Shown here one piece after another: positions 27,901-35,789 of a stretch of DNA of 35,835 bases; within the stretch, counting starts at the first letter, position 1, and each line of letters starts with the position of its first letter. Below the pieces are notes generated by a model. The model was not told the origin of the DNA and did not search any database. It was given only the letters and a program-made list of their open reading frames with translations. The position numbers and the translations under genes were made by a program. Source of the stretch: an uncultured Alphaproteobacteria bacterium (GTDB taxonomy: Bacteria; Pseudomonadota; Alphaproteobacteria; Rhodobacterales; Rhodobacteraceae); assembly GCA_902573735.1 (NCBI GenBank), contig CACGLH010000013.1, positions 1-35,835 of the forward strand, given 5' to 3'.

Positions 27901-28824
27901 TTATTCCAATTTACTTTTAGGATCCATTATGTCACGCAACCCGTCACCTAACATATTTATTGATACAACTAGAAGGAATAAAGCAATCCCAGGCAGAACA
28001 ATTAACCAAGGCTGAAAAAAAATTGCTTCTTTTCCTTCTGCGATTAGAAGCCCCCACGATGGCGTTGGTGGTTGTATACCAACACCTAAAAAAGAAAGAC
28101 TAGCTTCTGCTAAAATAGCAACTCCCACCTCCAAAGTGAAAATAACGATTATTTGATTAATAATTCCTGGTAATATATCTTGCATTATAATTTGTAGCTT
28201 AGTAGCACCAATTGCATTAGAGGCAGAAACAAAATCAAGTTTAACTATTCTTTTAGTTACAGACCTAGTAACAACCAAAAATAAAGTCCAATGTAGACAC
28301 CCAATTACAATTATTACCACTGGAATTGATGGCCCAATTAAAAAAACTAAAGTCATTGCAAGTAACAATCCAGGTAATGCCAATTGACATGTTAAAATAT
28401 AATTAACAAATTGATCTATCCATCCACCAAAATATCCAGCTATAACACCTAAAGTTACACCTATGATCATTCCAACTAAAGCTGCTCCAATTCCTATCGT
28501 TAATGAAATTCTAGTACCGCTTAGAATTCTAGAAAGATAATCTCTCCCGTTCCCATCAGTTCCTAATAAATGATCCCAACTACCACCCTCTATCCAAACT
28601 GGAGGTAGCAAACGCTTATCTAAATCTTGTTGATAAGGGGAAATATCTAAAAAAAAGGGGCCTAATATACCTAACAAAATTATTAATATAAAAAGAAGCA
28701 AACCAAATTTGAAACCAGAATGGCCTATAGCCTTTCTAAGCACCACAGTTTTTGGTGAAAGAATAGAAATATCATCTTCTAGAACTCTGGGAACAAGACG
28801 TTTAATAAAGGTTTTAAGGATCAT
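27901..28824 (-). CDS. peptide-type ABC transporter permease, DppC family
   Basis: A 307-residue permease with the DppC/OppC layout: a cytoplasmic N-terminus (about 40 residues), one helix, a periplasmic loop containing LLGTDGNGRDYLSRI, then five helices. The EAA loop for ATPase contact is visible around ASNAIGATKLQIIMQDILPG. The C-terminus has FLGVGIQPPTPSWG and GDGLRDIMDPK, both characteristic. Its ATG overlaps the stop of the other permease gene by one base. Confidence 0.93.
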   Translation of the reverse strand: MILKTFIKRLVPRVLEDDISILSPKTVVLRKAIGHSGFKFGLLLFILIILLGILGPFFLDISPYQQDLDKRLLPPVWIEGGSWDHLLGTDGNGRDYLSRILSGTRISLTIGIGAALVGMIIGVTLGVIAGYFGGWIDQFVNYILTCQLALPGLLLAMTLVFLIGPSIPVVIIVIGCLHWTLFLVVTRSVTKRIVKLDFVSASNAIGATKLQIIMQDILPGIINQIIVIFTLEVGVAILAEASLSFLGVGIQPPTPSWGLLIAEGKEAIFFQPWLIVLPGIALFLLVVSINMLGDGLRDIMDPKSKLE

Positions 28825-29735
28825 TATCGAAGCCTTGGATCTAAATATGCATTTAAAATATCTGCTAGTAAATTTAATATTAAAAAAGTGAAAGCAAAAA
28901 CAAATACTAAAATTTGAACTGTAGGTATATCAGCACCTAATATTGATTCTAAAGCCAAACGTCCCAATCCATTAATAGAGAAAACTGATTCAGTAATAAC
29001 CGAACCTCCAAACTTATGTCCTAATTGAACGGCCAAAACACTTACAACAGGGAGAAGTGCATTTCTCATTGCATGATTTAAAATTAACTTCCTTCCAAAA
29101 AAACCATTAGAACGTGCGGTTCTAATATAATCAGCTTCCATTACGTCCAACAAACCCGTCCTCATTAATCTCATAACAGGAGGTACTGAACTAGCACCTA
29201 AAACAATAGAAGGTAAAATAAAATGGAAATAAGTTTTGTCACCGGAAACAGGAAAAATTGGGAAAGTAACTGAAAATATGATTATCATTACCAAGCCTAA
29301 CCAAAAATTGGGTATAGCCTGAAATGAAACAGCAACTCCTAAACACATACGATCAATAACAGAATTAGGATTGATTGCTGCACATATACCTAGTGGTATG
29401 GCAATAAAAATTGTAACTAAAACAGACATCAAAGCTAGTGTTATTGTTTCTGGCGCACGCTCCAAAAGTAAGGAACCTACTGGCTTATTCCAATAATAAC
29501 TAATACCTAAATCACCAGTTAATACAGCTTTAAACCATTCAAAGTACCTTATTAAAATAGGTCTATCAAAACCATATTGCTGTCTAACTTGTTCAATTTC
29601 CAAAGCCTCAGCTTCTTCACCTGCAACAGCTTGAGCTGGATCAATAGCAACATTTAATAAAAAAAAAGTGATGAAGGATAGAGTCAGGGCGACAGCTATA
29701 ACAACCACAAACCGCCCTGAAATAAACTTTAACAT
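28824..29735 (-). CDS. peptide-type ABC transporter permease, DppB family
   Basis: A 303-residue permease with six membrane segments. It has the N-terminal helix and periplasmic domain typical of DppB (RQQYGFDRPILIRYFEWF and GDLGISYYWNKPVG). The EAA loop is around YIRTARSNGFFGRKLILNHAMRN. The ending LNAYLDPRLR is diagnostic. It follows the substrate-binding protein gene after 57 bases. It forms the membrane channel together with the DppC-type gene. Confidence 0.93.
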   Translation of the reverse strand: MLKFISGRFVVVIAVALTLSFITFFLLNVAIDPAQAVAGEEAEALEIEQVRQQYGFDRPILIRYFEWFKAVLTGDLGISYYWNKPVGSLLLERAPETITLALMSVLVTIFIAIPLGICAAINPNSVIDRMCLGVAVSFQAIPNFWLGLVMIIIFSVTFPIFPVSGDKTYFHFILPSIVLGASSVPPVMRLMRTGLLDVMEADYIRTARSNGFFGRKLILNHAMRNALLPVVSVLAVQLGHKFGGSVITESVFSINGLGRLALESILGADIPTVQILVFVFAFTFLILNLLADILNAYLDPRLR

Positions 29736-29792
29736 CTAAACCAAATCTAATAAAAGATACCTAGTCTTGAAAGTAAAATAAATTAAATTATT

Positions 29793-31328
29793 TTATCTCC
29801 AACTTATGCCCCAAACTCTAGGATATCCGTCTGCGTCCTGATTAAAAACAATATCTTGACTACTTAAAACTCCTTCTGAATAACTCCATAAAGGAACCCA
29901 GTAAGCTTGATCAGCTATAAGTTTTAAACCTTCAGCATAAAGTTTCTTCCTTTCATCTATATTCAAAGTTCTCTCTGCTCCAATCATCAATTCATTTACT
30001 TTTGGATCACCAGACAGATTCCTGTCACCTTTAGATGGATCTCGCCAATGAATATTTGAAATAGTTGCAGTATCTGGCGAGGCTGAGGAGCCCCAAGTTC
30101 CAAAATAAGCTCGTATTTTTCTCTCTTTTCTCGCTTTATTTAATCCAGCTAGTTTACCATGCTTCAAGTTAACTTTTATACCAACTTTACCTAAGTCACT
30201 TACTATTGCTTGGGCTGCTTCTTTGTCTCTATATGACCAAAGTTCTAATTCAAATCCAGACGGGTAACCTGCTTCAGTTAAAAGAGCAATAGCTTTTTCA
30301 GGATTATATTCGTATTTAGTCACATCTTGAAAACATCCAAACACCACTGGATTACAAGCTGTATGGACAACATTTGCAGGACCACCAATTAAATTTTTTG
30401 CAATACTTTCCCTGTTAATTGCATGGTTTAGAGCTCTTCGAACTCTTACATCTGTAATTGGATGACCTTCACCAGTGAAACCAGCTGCATCCAACACTAA
30501 AAATCCAATTCTTAAGCTTGGACCAAGTTGATAATTTATTCTATCATTTTTGGCCATTGATTCACCAACGTCTTTTTTTACATTATACATCCAGTGAATG
30601 CCTCCACTCATCAGTTCAGCTTGTTGAGTACCCATATCTGGAATAGAACGAACAATCATATTTTTTATTGCAGGTTTTCCTTTGGGTCCCTCAAAGTATT
30701 CCTCATTTCTTTCTAAAACTACTTCTACCCCTGGATCGAATGATACTACTTTATATGGCCCAACTCCAATTAAACTATTAGCTTGAGCATTGTCATCCCA
30801 ATTTCCTTCAGTCCCCATAATTCCATTTTTCCGAATCTTTATCCTGTATAAATCGTTGTATAAATTGGCATATGGCTCTTTTAAATTAAATCTTACTGAA
30901 TAGGGTCCTGTTTTTTCTATATTTTTTAACCAACTTGCAAGTTTAGTATGTCTTCTATTTTTATCATTTTTAATAATGAAATTGTATGTATAAACTACAT
31001 CATCAGCAGTCATTTCTGCTCCATCATGAAATTTAACTCCCTTTTTCAAGTTAACATCTAATGTTACATCATTAACAACTTTATAGTCAGAAGCTAAACT
31101 TGGAACATATGATAAATTATCGTTCTCTACATAAAATAGAGAATCGTCAATCATATCTGCTAGTATAAGATACTCTGTTTTTGTACCGTAGTGGTAATCA
31201 AGATTAGTAATTTCTCTTTTAAATGCAATTACTAATGTATCGTCAGATTTATCTGCAAATAATGAACTACATATAATTGAAAAAAAAATTGAAATTAAAG
31301 ATAGTATAGAAATTGCAGTCTTATTCAT
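29793..31328 (-). CDS. ABC transporter substrate-binding protein, SBP_bac_5 (peptide/nickel/glutathione-type)
   Basis: A 511-residue periplasmic binding protein. Residues 1-25 are a signal peptide (ISILSLISIFFSIICSSLFA). There is no lipobox cysteine at the cleavage site, so it is probably soluble. Family features are LVIAFKREITNLDYH, the VVYTYNFI helix, NSLIGVGPYKVVSFDPG and DVRVRRALNHAINRESI. The ligand could be a dipeptide, an opine or another amino-acid conjugate; sequence alone does not say. A good ribosome site (AAGGGAG) lies at about 31336-31342. It is the first gene of the five-gene operon, as is usual for these systems. Confidence 0.93.
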   Translation of the reverse strand: MNKTAISILSLISIFFSIICSSLFADKSDDTLVIAFKREITNLDYHYGTKTEYLILADMIDDSLFYVENDNLSYVPSLASDYKVVNDVTLDVNLKKGVKFHDGAEMTADDVVYTYNFIIKNDKNRRHTKLASWLKNIEKTGPYSVRFNLKEPYANLYNDLYRIKIRKNGIMGTEGNWDDNAQANSLIGVGPYKVVSFDPGVEVVLERNEEYFEGPKGKPAIKNMIVRSIPDMGTQQAELMSGGIHWMYNVKKDVGESMAKNDRINYQLGPSLRIGFLVLDAAGFTGEGHPITDVRVRRALNHAINRESIAKNLIGGPANVVHTACNPVVFGCFQDVTKYEYNPEKAIALLTEAGYPSGFELELWSYRDKEAAQAIVSDLGKVGIKVNLKHGKLAGLNKARKERKIRAYFGTWGSSASPDTATISNIHWRDPSKGDRNLSGDPKVNELMIGAERTLNIDERKKLYAEGLKLIADQAYWVPLWSYSEGVLSSQDIVFNQDADGYPRVWGISWR

Positions 31329-31390
31329 TATGGTTCTCCCTTCAAATTTTAAATAAAATTTTAGAGATAATAAAATACAAAATCAATTAA

Positions 31391-31403
31391 TTACCTTAGG
31401 TAA
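31391..31403. promoter_or_regulatory. 13-base palindrome upstream of the ABC operon, possible operator
   Basis: TTACC-TTA-GGTAA is a perfect 5+3+5 inverted repeat, 63 bases before the substrate-binding protein start. Its position suits a repressor site over the operon promoter. The same half-sites occur in the nearby tRNA anticodon stem, so chance or a shared origin is possible. Confidence 0.25.
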
Positions 31404-31443
31404 GCCAGAAAGTAATATCAAAGTACATCAGATGTTAAATAGA

Positions 31444-31518
31444 TGGAGCGGGCGATGAGATTCGAACTCACGACATTTACCTTGGCAAGGTAACGCTCTA
31501 CCCCTGAGCTACGCCCGC
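31444..31518 (-). tRNA. tRNA-Gly (GCC)
   Basis: A complete 75-base tRNA. The acceptor stem is GCGGGCG pairing with CGCCCGC, the D arm is GCTCAGGGGTAGAGC, and the anticodon stem TTACC/GGTAA encloses the loop TTGCCAA with anticodon GCC. The T arm contains GTTCGAATC. The CCA end is encoded. No mismatch is seen apart from one G-U pair at the end of the T stem. It lies between the ABC operon and the FAD oxidase region on the minus strand. Confidence 0.97.
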
Positions 31519-31541
31519 TAATCTAAAAATTCATAACTTAA

Positions 31542-31571
31542 ATTATATTTAATGAAAAGTAAAAAATCTAA
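31542..31571 (-). promoter_or_regulatory. possible promoter for tRNA-Gly
   Basis: On the minus strand a consensus TATAAT lies at 31547-31542, 24 bases before the mature tRNA 5' end. A weak -35 (TTAGAT or TAGATT) precedes it by 17-18 bases. The -10 is strong and the -35 poor. Confidence 0.35.
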
Positions 31572-31634
31572 GCTTTTCCAATGAAATTATGATGATAAGA
31601 TTTAATATCAAAAGTTTTAAACAGAAATAAGGTC

Positions 31635-31796
31635 ATGATTCGTTATAAAAACTTTATAGAAATTATAATTAAGGTGACAGCAATCATCTTTTTGAGTAGC
31701 AAAATTTCATTTGCCGATTTTGATGATGGTATGGATGGTATTAATAAAGGAAATTTTGAAATTTTAGTGATCTTCGAAAAGGATAATTGTAATTAA
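31635..31796 (+). pseudogene. N-terminal fragment of a secreted, Sel1/TPR-like protein
   Basis: A 53-codon frame starting at ATG 31635. It encodes a basic N-terminus, a hydrophobic segment (IIIKVTAIIFLSSKISFA) that reads as a signal peptide, and then DFDDGMDGINKGNFE. That start resembles secreted Sel1-repeat proteins of alphaproteobacteria, which typically begin 'ADF..G..AY..GDY.TAL'. The frame then leaves this pattern (ILVIFEKDNCN) and stops. The body of such a protein is absent, so I read it as a deletion remnant. Its stop codon overlaps the apparent ATT start of the FAD oxidase gene, so it may now act as a leader that couples translation. It could instead be a real short secreted peptide. 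Confidence 0.45.
31777..31783 (+). promoter_or_regulatory. ribosome binding site supporting an ATT start
   Basis: AAAAGGA is followed after eight bases by ATT at 31792, the first codon that would give the FAD oxidase its full N-terminus. No ATG, GTG or TTG is present in frame until 32107. Confidence 0.5.
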
Positions 31797-33384
31797 AAAA
31801 AAACTTAAATATTGGGGTTGGGGATTTGAAGAAAATCAGCTTAACCAAACTGAAATTGAAAATCTACTTAATTCATTAGGGAATTTTAGCATTAATGGCT
31901 CTGAAAAAAGAGCTATACCAACGATAGACAGCATTAATCTTTCTATTCCTAAAATCACTATTCCAAAAGATTTAGCTAATATTTGTACAACAAATAAATA
32001 CGAAAGAATCCTTCATGCCTTTGGTCAATCACAACCTGATTCAATTAGAACTTTTCAAAGTGATTTCAAGCATGCACCAGATGTAATTTCCTATCCACAA
32101 AACAAAATGGATTTAGTCAAATTATTTGAATATTGTGATAAATTAAACGTAGCCCTCATTCCTTATGGAGCAGGCTCATCCGTAGTTGGTGGAGTTACTT
32201 GCGATGTTAACAATAAATTTAACGGAACTATAAGTGTCAATTTATCAAAATTTAATAAGATACTTGAGGTTGATGAAATAAGTCTTTCAGCTAGAATTCA
32301 AGCTGGTATAAGAGGACCAGACTTGGAGTTGGGTCTTAAAAAATATGGCCTAACCCTTAGACATTTTCCCCAAAGTTTTGAGCATTCTACTCTAGGAGGA
32401 TGGATAGCAACTCGTTCAGGGGGTCATTTTGCAACTCTATACACTCATATTGATGATTTAGTAGAAAATATTTCAATGGTTTCTCCTAATGGAAAGATGA
32501 ATTCTTTACGTGTACCTGGATCAGGAGCTGGACCAAGTCCTGACCGTTTTATGATAGGATCAGAAGGATCAATGGGTATAATTACTGATGCTTGGGTTAA
32601 ACTTCAAAAAAAACCAAAATTCAAAGCTACTGCTGGATATCTTTATCCTGATTTTTTATCTGCAGCTCAAGCTGTTAAATCAATTTCTCAAGCAGGTCTT
32701 TATCCAGCAAATGTAAGAATAGTCGATGATGTTGAACTAAAAATTAATAGTGCCAGTAAAGGATCTAATACTCTAATGATTGTTTCATTTGAAAACGCTG
32801 ATCACAATATAGATCCATGGATTTCTAGAGCAGAAGAGTGTTGCTTAGATCATGGTGGAATCATTGATGTTGATTGGAGAAATAATCCCCTTTCAAATCA
32901 ACAGGGAACAGTAGGAGCTTGGAGAGAAGCCTTTATAAAAATGCCTTATAACAGGGAACAATTAACACCAAGAAATATTATATCTGATACTTTTGAGACC
33001 TCAATTACATGGGAAAAATTTGATAATTTTTACCATAATGTAAGAATTTCTACTGAGTTAGCTATAAAAGAAATTACTGGAAAATCTGGTGCTGTCTCAT
33101 GCAGGTTTAGTCACTCTTATCCAAATGGCCCAGCTCCTTATTTCGCATTTCATGCTAACAGTACTGAAGAAACTATGCTGGAAGATTGGGTGCAAATAAA
33201 AAGATCTGCTTCAGATGCTGTACATAAATATGGTGGAACCATTACACATCACCATGCTATAGGGAGAGACCATTCACATTGGTATAAGAAGCAAAGACCA
33301 GATGATTTTGGAAAAATACTTTATAATGCGAAAGAATATCTAGATCCTAAATTCATAATGAATCCTGGTGTCATAGTCGATTAA
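31792..33384 (+). CDS. FAD-linked oxidase, alkyl-DHAP-synthase-like, apparent ATT start
   Basis: About 530 residues, the usual size for alkyldihydroxyacetonephosphate-synthase-like oxidases. The FAD-binding domain has PYGAGSSVVGGV (about 124-135), GGWIATRSGGHFATLYTHID, and GSEGSMGIITD. The C-terminal catalytic segment has THHHAIGRDH and the ending MNPGVIV. Residues before the ATG at 32107 are clearly part of the protein: KYWGWGFE at the start and ERILHAFGQSQPDSIRTF further on match the family's N-terminal region. No ATG, GTG or TTG exists in that stretch; the likely start is ATT at 31792 with AAAAGGA eight bases before. In eukaryotes the family makes ether lipids; bacterial substrates are mostly unknown. 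Confidence 0.78.
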   Translation: MKKKLKYWGWGFEENQLNQTEIENLLNSLGNFSINGSEKRAIPTIDSINLSIPKITIPKDLANICTTNKYERILHAFGQSQPDSIRTFQSDFKHAPDVISYPQNKMDLVKLFEYCDKLNVALIPYGAGSSVVGGVTCDVNNKFNGTISVNLSKFNKILEVDEISLSARIQAGIRGPDLELGLKKYGLTLRHFPQSFEHSTLGGWIATRSGGHFATLYTHIDDLVENISMVSPNGKMNSLRVPGSGAGPSPDRFMIGSEGSMGIITDAWVKLQKKPKFKATAGYLYPDFLSAAQAVKSISQAGLYPANVRIVDDVELKINSASKGSNTLMIVSFENADHNIDPWISRAEECCLDHGGIIDVDWRNNPLSNQQGTVGAWREAFIKMPYNREQLTPRNIISDTFETSITWEKFDNFYHNVRISTELAIKEITGKSGAVSCRFSHSYPNGPAPYFAFHANSTEETMLEDWVQIKRSASDAVHKYGGTITHHHAIGRDHSHWYKKQRPDDFGKILYNAKEYLDPKFIMNPGVIVD

Positions 33385-33418
33385 TTAACTTTGAACTTTT
33401 TTAAATTAGGTAAAGTAT

Positions 33419-34147
33419 TCAGTTATTAATATTTAATCTATTCAATTTTATTTTTGTTTGCTTTACTCTCATTGCTAAATCTTGCTGGATTTTTTCTTGC
33501 CAATTTGGTTTTTGCCTAAAAGCATTACTACAATCTCTAGAGCAAAATTCTTTATTGTCTCTGGTGATTTCATAATACTGTACACAATTTTTTCTCATTC
33601 CAAAAAACTTAAAGTACTTACATATTTTTTTTATTTTTTTTGCTTTTTGATTAAGACCCCAAGCTAAATAAATTGCATTAAAGAGAGTTTTTGGTTTAAA
33701 AGCAGGATGTAACTCTCCAGTATCATCATAGTGCCATTCTATTTCCTGATATTTTTTACTAAATAAATCAGAACCAAAATCATAGGGAGGATACTCCATA
33801 TTTTGTTTAGCAAATTCTGAATCTTCTAATAATTGAAAGAGTTTTTTTGTAGTTTTATAATTCTCACCCAACTTTATAAAAGGGCCCCATTTATTATAAA
33901 AACTAATAAGTAATTCGTTAAATTCATCTCTCCTCAAGAATTTTGATAAATGTATAAAATCATCTAAAGCCTCAACAGTAAAAGGTTTATTGCGAGGTTT
34001 TTGTTTTTTGATTTTTTGAATCATACTATAGTTATTGTTGAAATATGAAGGGGATTTTGCTGGACTAATCAAGGAGGTCTGAAGTAAGTAACCACCTTCT
34101 ACTACTTCACAATCAAAATTGATTGATATTTTAGAATAAAAATTCAT
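33419..34147 (-). CDS. zinc-finger protein, ABATE/CGNR-like
   Basis: A 242-residue protein with a C-terminal cysteine cluster (FGMRKNCVQYYEI, then EFCSRDCSNAFRQ about 12 residues on), matching the treble-clef-like finger of CGNR/ABATE proteins, which are thought to be stress-related transcription factors. The N-terminal part is alpha/beta without signal peptide or membrane segment. The frame is open to 34213, but the first 22 residues of that version would be encoded by an AT-only inverted repeat, so I prefer the ATG at 34147. There is no clear ribosome site. A 12-base inverted repeat at 34158-34198 directly precedes it and may be an autoregulatory site. Confidence 0.55.
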   Translation of the reverse strand: MNFYSKISINFDCEVVEGGYLLQTSLISPAKSPSYFNNNYSMIQKIKKQKPRNKPFTVEALDDFIHLSKFLRRDEFNELLISFYNKWGPFIKLGENYKTTKKLFQLLEDSEFAKQNMEYPPYDFGSDLFSKKYQEIEWHYDDTGELHPAFKPKTLFNAIYLAWGLNQKAKKIKKICKYFKFFGMRKNCVQYYEITRDNKEFCSRDCSNAFRQKPNWQEKIQQDLAMRVKQTKIKLNRLNINN

Positions 34148-34157
34148 GGCAATTATG

Positions 34158-34198
34158 TACTTTATATATACTTTATTTCTTAAATAATATATAAAGTA
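34158..34198. repeat. inverted repeat upstream of the zinc-finger gene
   Basis: TACTTTATATAT (34158-34169) and ATATATAAAGTA (34187-34198) are exact reverse complements separated by 17 bases. A further ACTTTAT follows the left arm (34170-34176), making three copies of the TACTTTAT-like unit. It covers the region where the promoter of the zinc-finger gene should be. Confidence 0.55.
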
Positions 34199-34233
34199 TA
34201 TGCAATAATTCAATTAATTTATTTTAAATTTTA

Positions 34234-35391
34234 TTAAATTAAAATTTCTCTGGGTAAATTTTTACCTATATCAAAAAAGGGTAGGTCTTTAATTTCACAT
34301 TCATAAAAATTGTTCTCTTCGTTTTTTACAAAAAATTTCTTACCTTCCCATTCTATTTTTTTTGAAAATTTCACGTAACCTATTCCAGATTTGAATTGTG
34401 GAGAATATGTACCTGTTGTGACCATACCTACAGATCTTTTTTTAGCGTCATGCATGATAAATCCACCTTTTGGAATAATAGCAGTTGATATAAATCCAAA
34501 TAGTAGTTTATGCTTTGATAAATTTACTAATTTATCTTTTCCAATAAAAAATTTTTTCTTTAGTTCAATAAAATTACCTAATCCAACCTCATATGGATTG
34601 TCATATATATTAAAATCACTGCCACAATCTAAGATACCCGCTTCAATTCTCCTTATATTCATAGCTTGCATACTAGAAATCTTTAAACCATATTTTTTAC
34701 CAACTTCTAAAATGTCACTCCATAATTTTTCACAATTTGTTTTTTTACAAAAAGTATAAATCTCATAACCCAATTCACCAGTCCAACCAGTTCTAGAAAT
34801 ATAAACGAGTTGTGAATTGATCTTAAAAAATCCCGCGCTAAAATAACTAAACTTTAAATCTATTTCACCCTCTGTTAACTGATTCAATATCTTATAGGAA
34901 TTGGGTCCCTGAATTTGTAGAACTCTTGAATTAGGTTCATTGATTTTAATTTGATAATTTTGTTTATGAGCTAAAAGCCATGTATGCATATCACCATCAG
35001 GCTGTACAAACCAAAAACACTCTTCTGATAACCTAAATAAAATACCATCCATAAAAGTATTTCCCTCATGGGTTAAAGCGGTTACATAAATACCTCTACC
35101 AATTTTAAGTTTGGATATTTGTCTTGGGAATATTTTATCCAGAAAAGGAATTACTTCTGGACCTGTAATTTCTAATGGACGTTCAGGTGTATCACAAATA
35201 ATGGCGGATTTTCTTAATGCCCAGTAAGTTTGATTTATATCTTCACCATTATAATGAGCATAAAGTCTTCCACCACAATTTCTAAGAATAGTTTTTTTAT
35301 TACAATAAAAAGGGTGAAATGGTGAAAGTCCAGAATTACCACTAAAGACTTTAAAAACTTTTTTTTGATCAATTTTAAATTTTAATTCCAT
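34234..35391 (-). CDS. GcvT-fold aminomethyltransferase-like protein
   Basis: A 385-residue folate-dependent enzyme of the GcvT superfamily. The N-terminal half has YWALRKSAIICDTPERPLEI and the phosphate/folate-binding strand ITGPEVIPFLDKI. The central part has RVLQIQGPNSYKIL and SRTGWTGELGYEIY, and the C-terminal barrel starts near GFISTAIIPKGG. It is not a typical glycine-cleavage T protein, because its N-terminus differs and no gcvH or gcvP is nearby. Other members demethylate DMSP, vanillate or dimethylglycine. The methyl donor here is unknown. It is 11 bases downstream of the VOC gene on the same strand. Confidence 0.8.
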   Translation of the reverse strand: MELKFKIDQKKVFKVFSGNSGLSPFHPFYCNKKTILRNCGGRLYAHYNGEDINQTYWALRKSAIICDTPERPLEITGPEVIPFLDKIFPRQISKLKIGRGIYVTALTHEGNTFMDGILFRLSEECFWFVQPDGDMHTWLLAHKQNYQIKINEPNSRVLQIQGPNSYKILNQLTEGEIDLKFSYFSAGFFKINSQLVYISRTGWTGELGYEIYTFCKKTNCEKLWSDILEVGKKYGLKISSMQAMNIRRIEAGILDCGSDFNIYDNPYEVGLGNFIELKKKFFIGKDKLVNLSKHKLLFGFISTAIIPKGGFIMHDAKKRSVGMVTTGTYSPQFKSGIGYVKFSKKIEWEGKKFFVKNEENNFYECEIKDLPFFDIGKNLPREILI

Positions 35392-35402
35392 TTAAGAAAA
35401 AA

Positions 35403-35789
35403 TCATTTTGACAGTTCATAATAAGCACAAATCTTATTCCCATCAAAATCCCTTAAATATGAAAAATAGTCCTCATATCCAGGCCTGAAACCTGGAGCGC
35501 CTTCATCTTTAGCTCCATTTTCTAATCCTATCCTATGGAAATTATCTACAGATTGTTTATCCTTACACAAAAAAGCTATCATTGAACCATTACCAAAAGT
35601 AGCATTTTTCCCATTATAAGGTTTTGTAATATAAAAAGTAATTTTTTCATCATCACTGAAAATACTTGCATAACCTACATAATCAGATGTAGATTCAATT
35701 TTTTTCATCCCGGCAAAAGGCAAAATTTCATCATATAATTTAAGTGATTGCTTTATGTCATTAGTACCAACCATTACATATCCTATCAT
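35403..35789 (-). CDS. VOC-fold (glyoxalase/bleomycin-resistance) protein
   Basis: A 128-residue vicinal-oxygen-chelate protein with the double beta-alpha-beta-beta-beta plan: YVMVGTNDIKQSLKLYDEILPFAGM (2-26), a middle repeat ending FHRIGLENGAKDEGAP, and the C-terminal YFSYLRDFDGNKICAYYE. A metal ligand Glu is visible near the C-terminus (YYE), while the usual N-terminal His is replaced. It lies upstream of the GcvT-like gene with 11 bases between, so both may be in one operon. The substrate is unknown. Confidence 0.82.
   Translation of the reverse strand: MIGYVMVGTNDIKQSLKLYDEILPFAGMKKIESTSDYVGYASIFSDDEKITFYITKPYNGKNATFGNGSMIAFLCKDKQSVDNFHRIGLENGAKDEGAPGFRPGYEDYFSYLRDFDGNKICAYYELSK

Noticed and set aside
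31444-31518. tRNA-Gly as an integration site for a mobile element
   Set aside because: No integrase, no direct repeat of the tRNA 3' end and no foreign-looking genes were found on either side.
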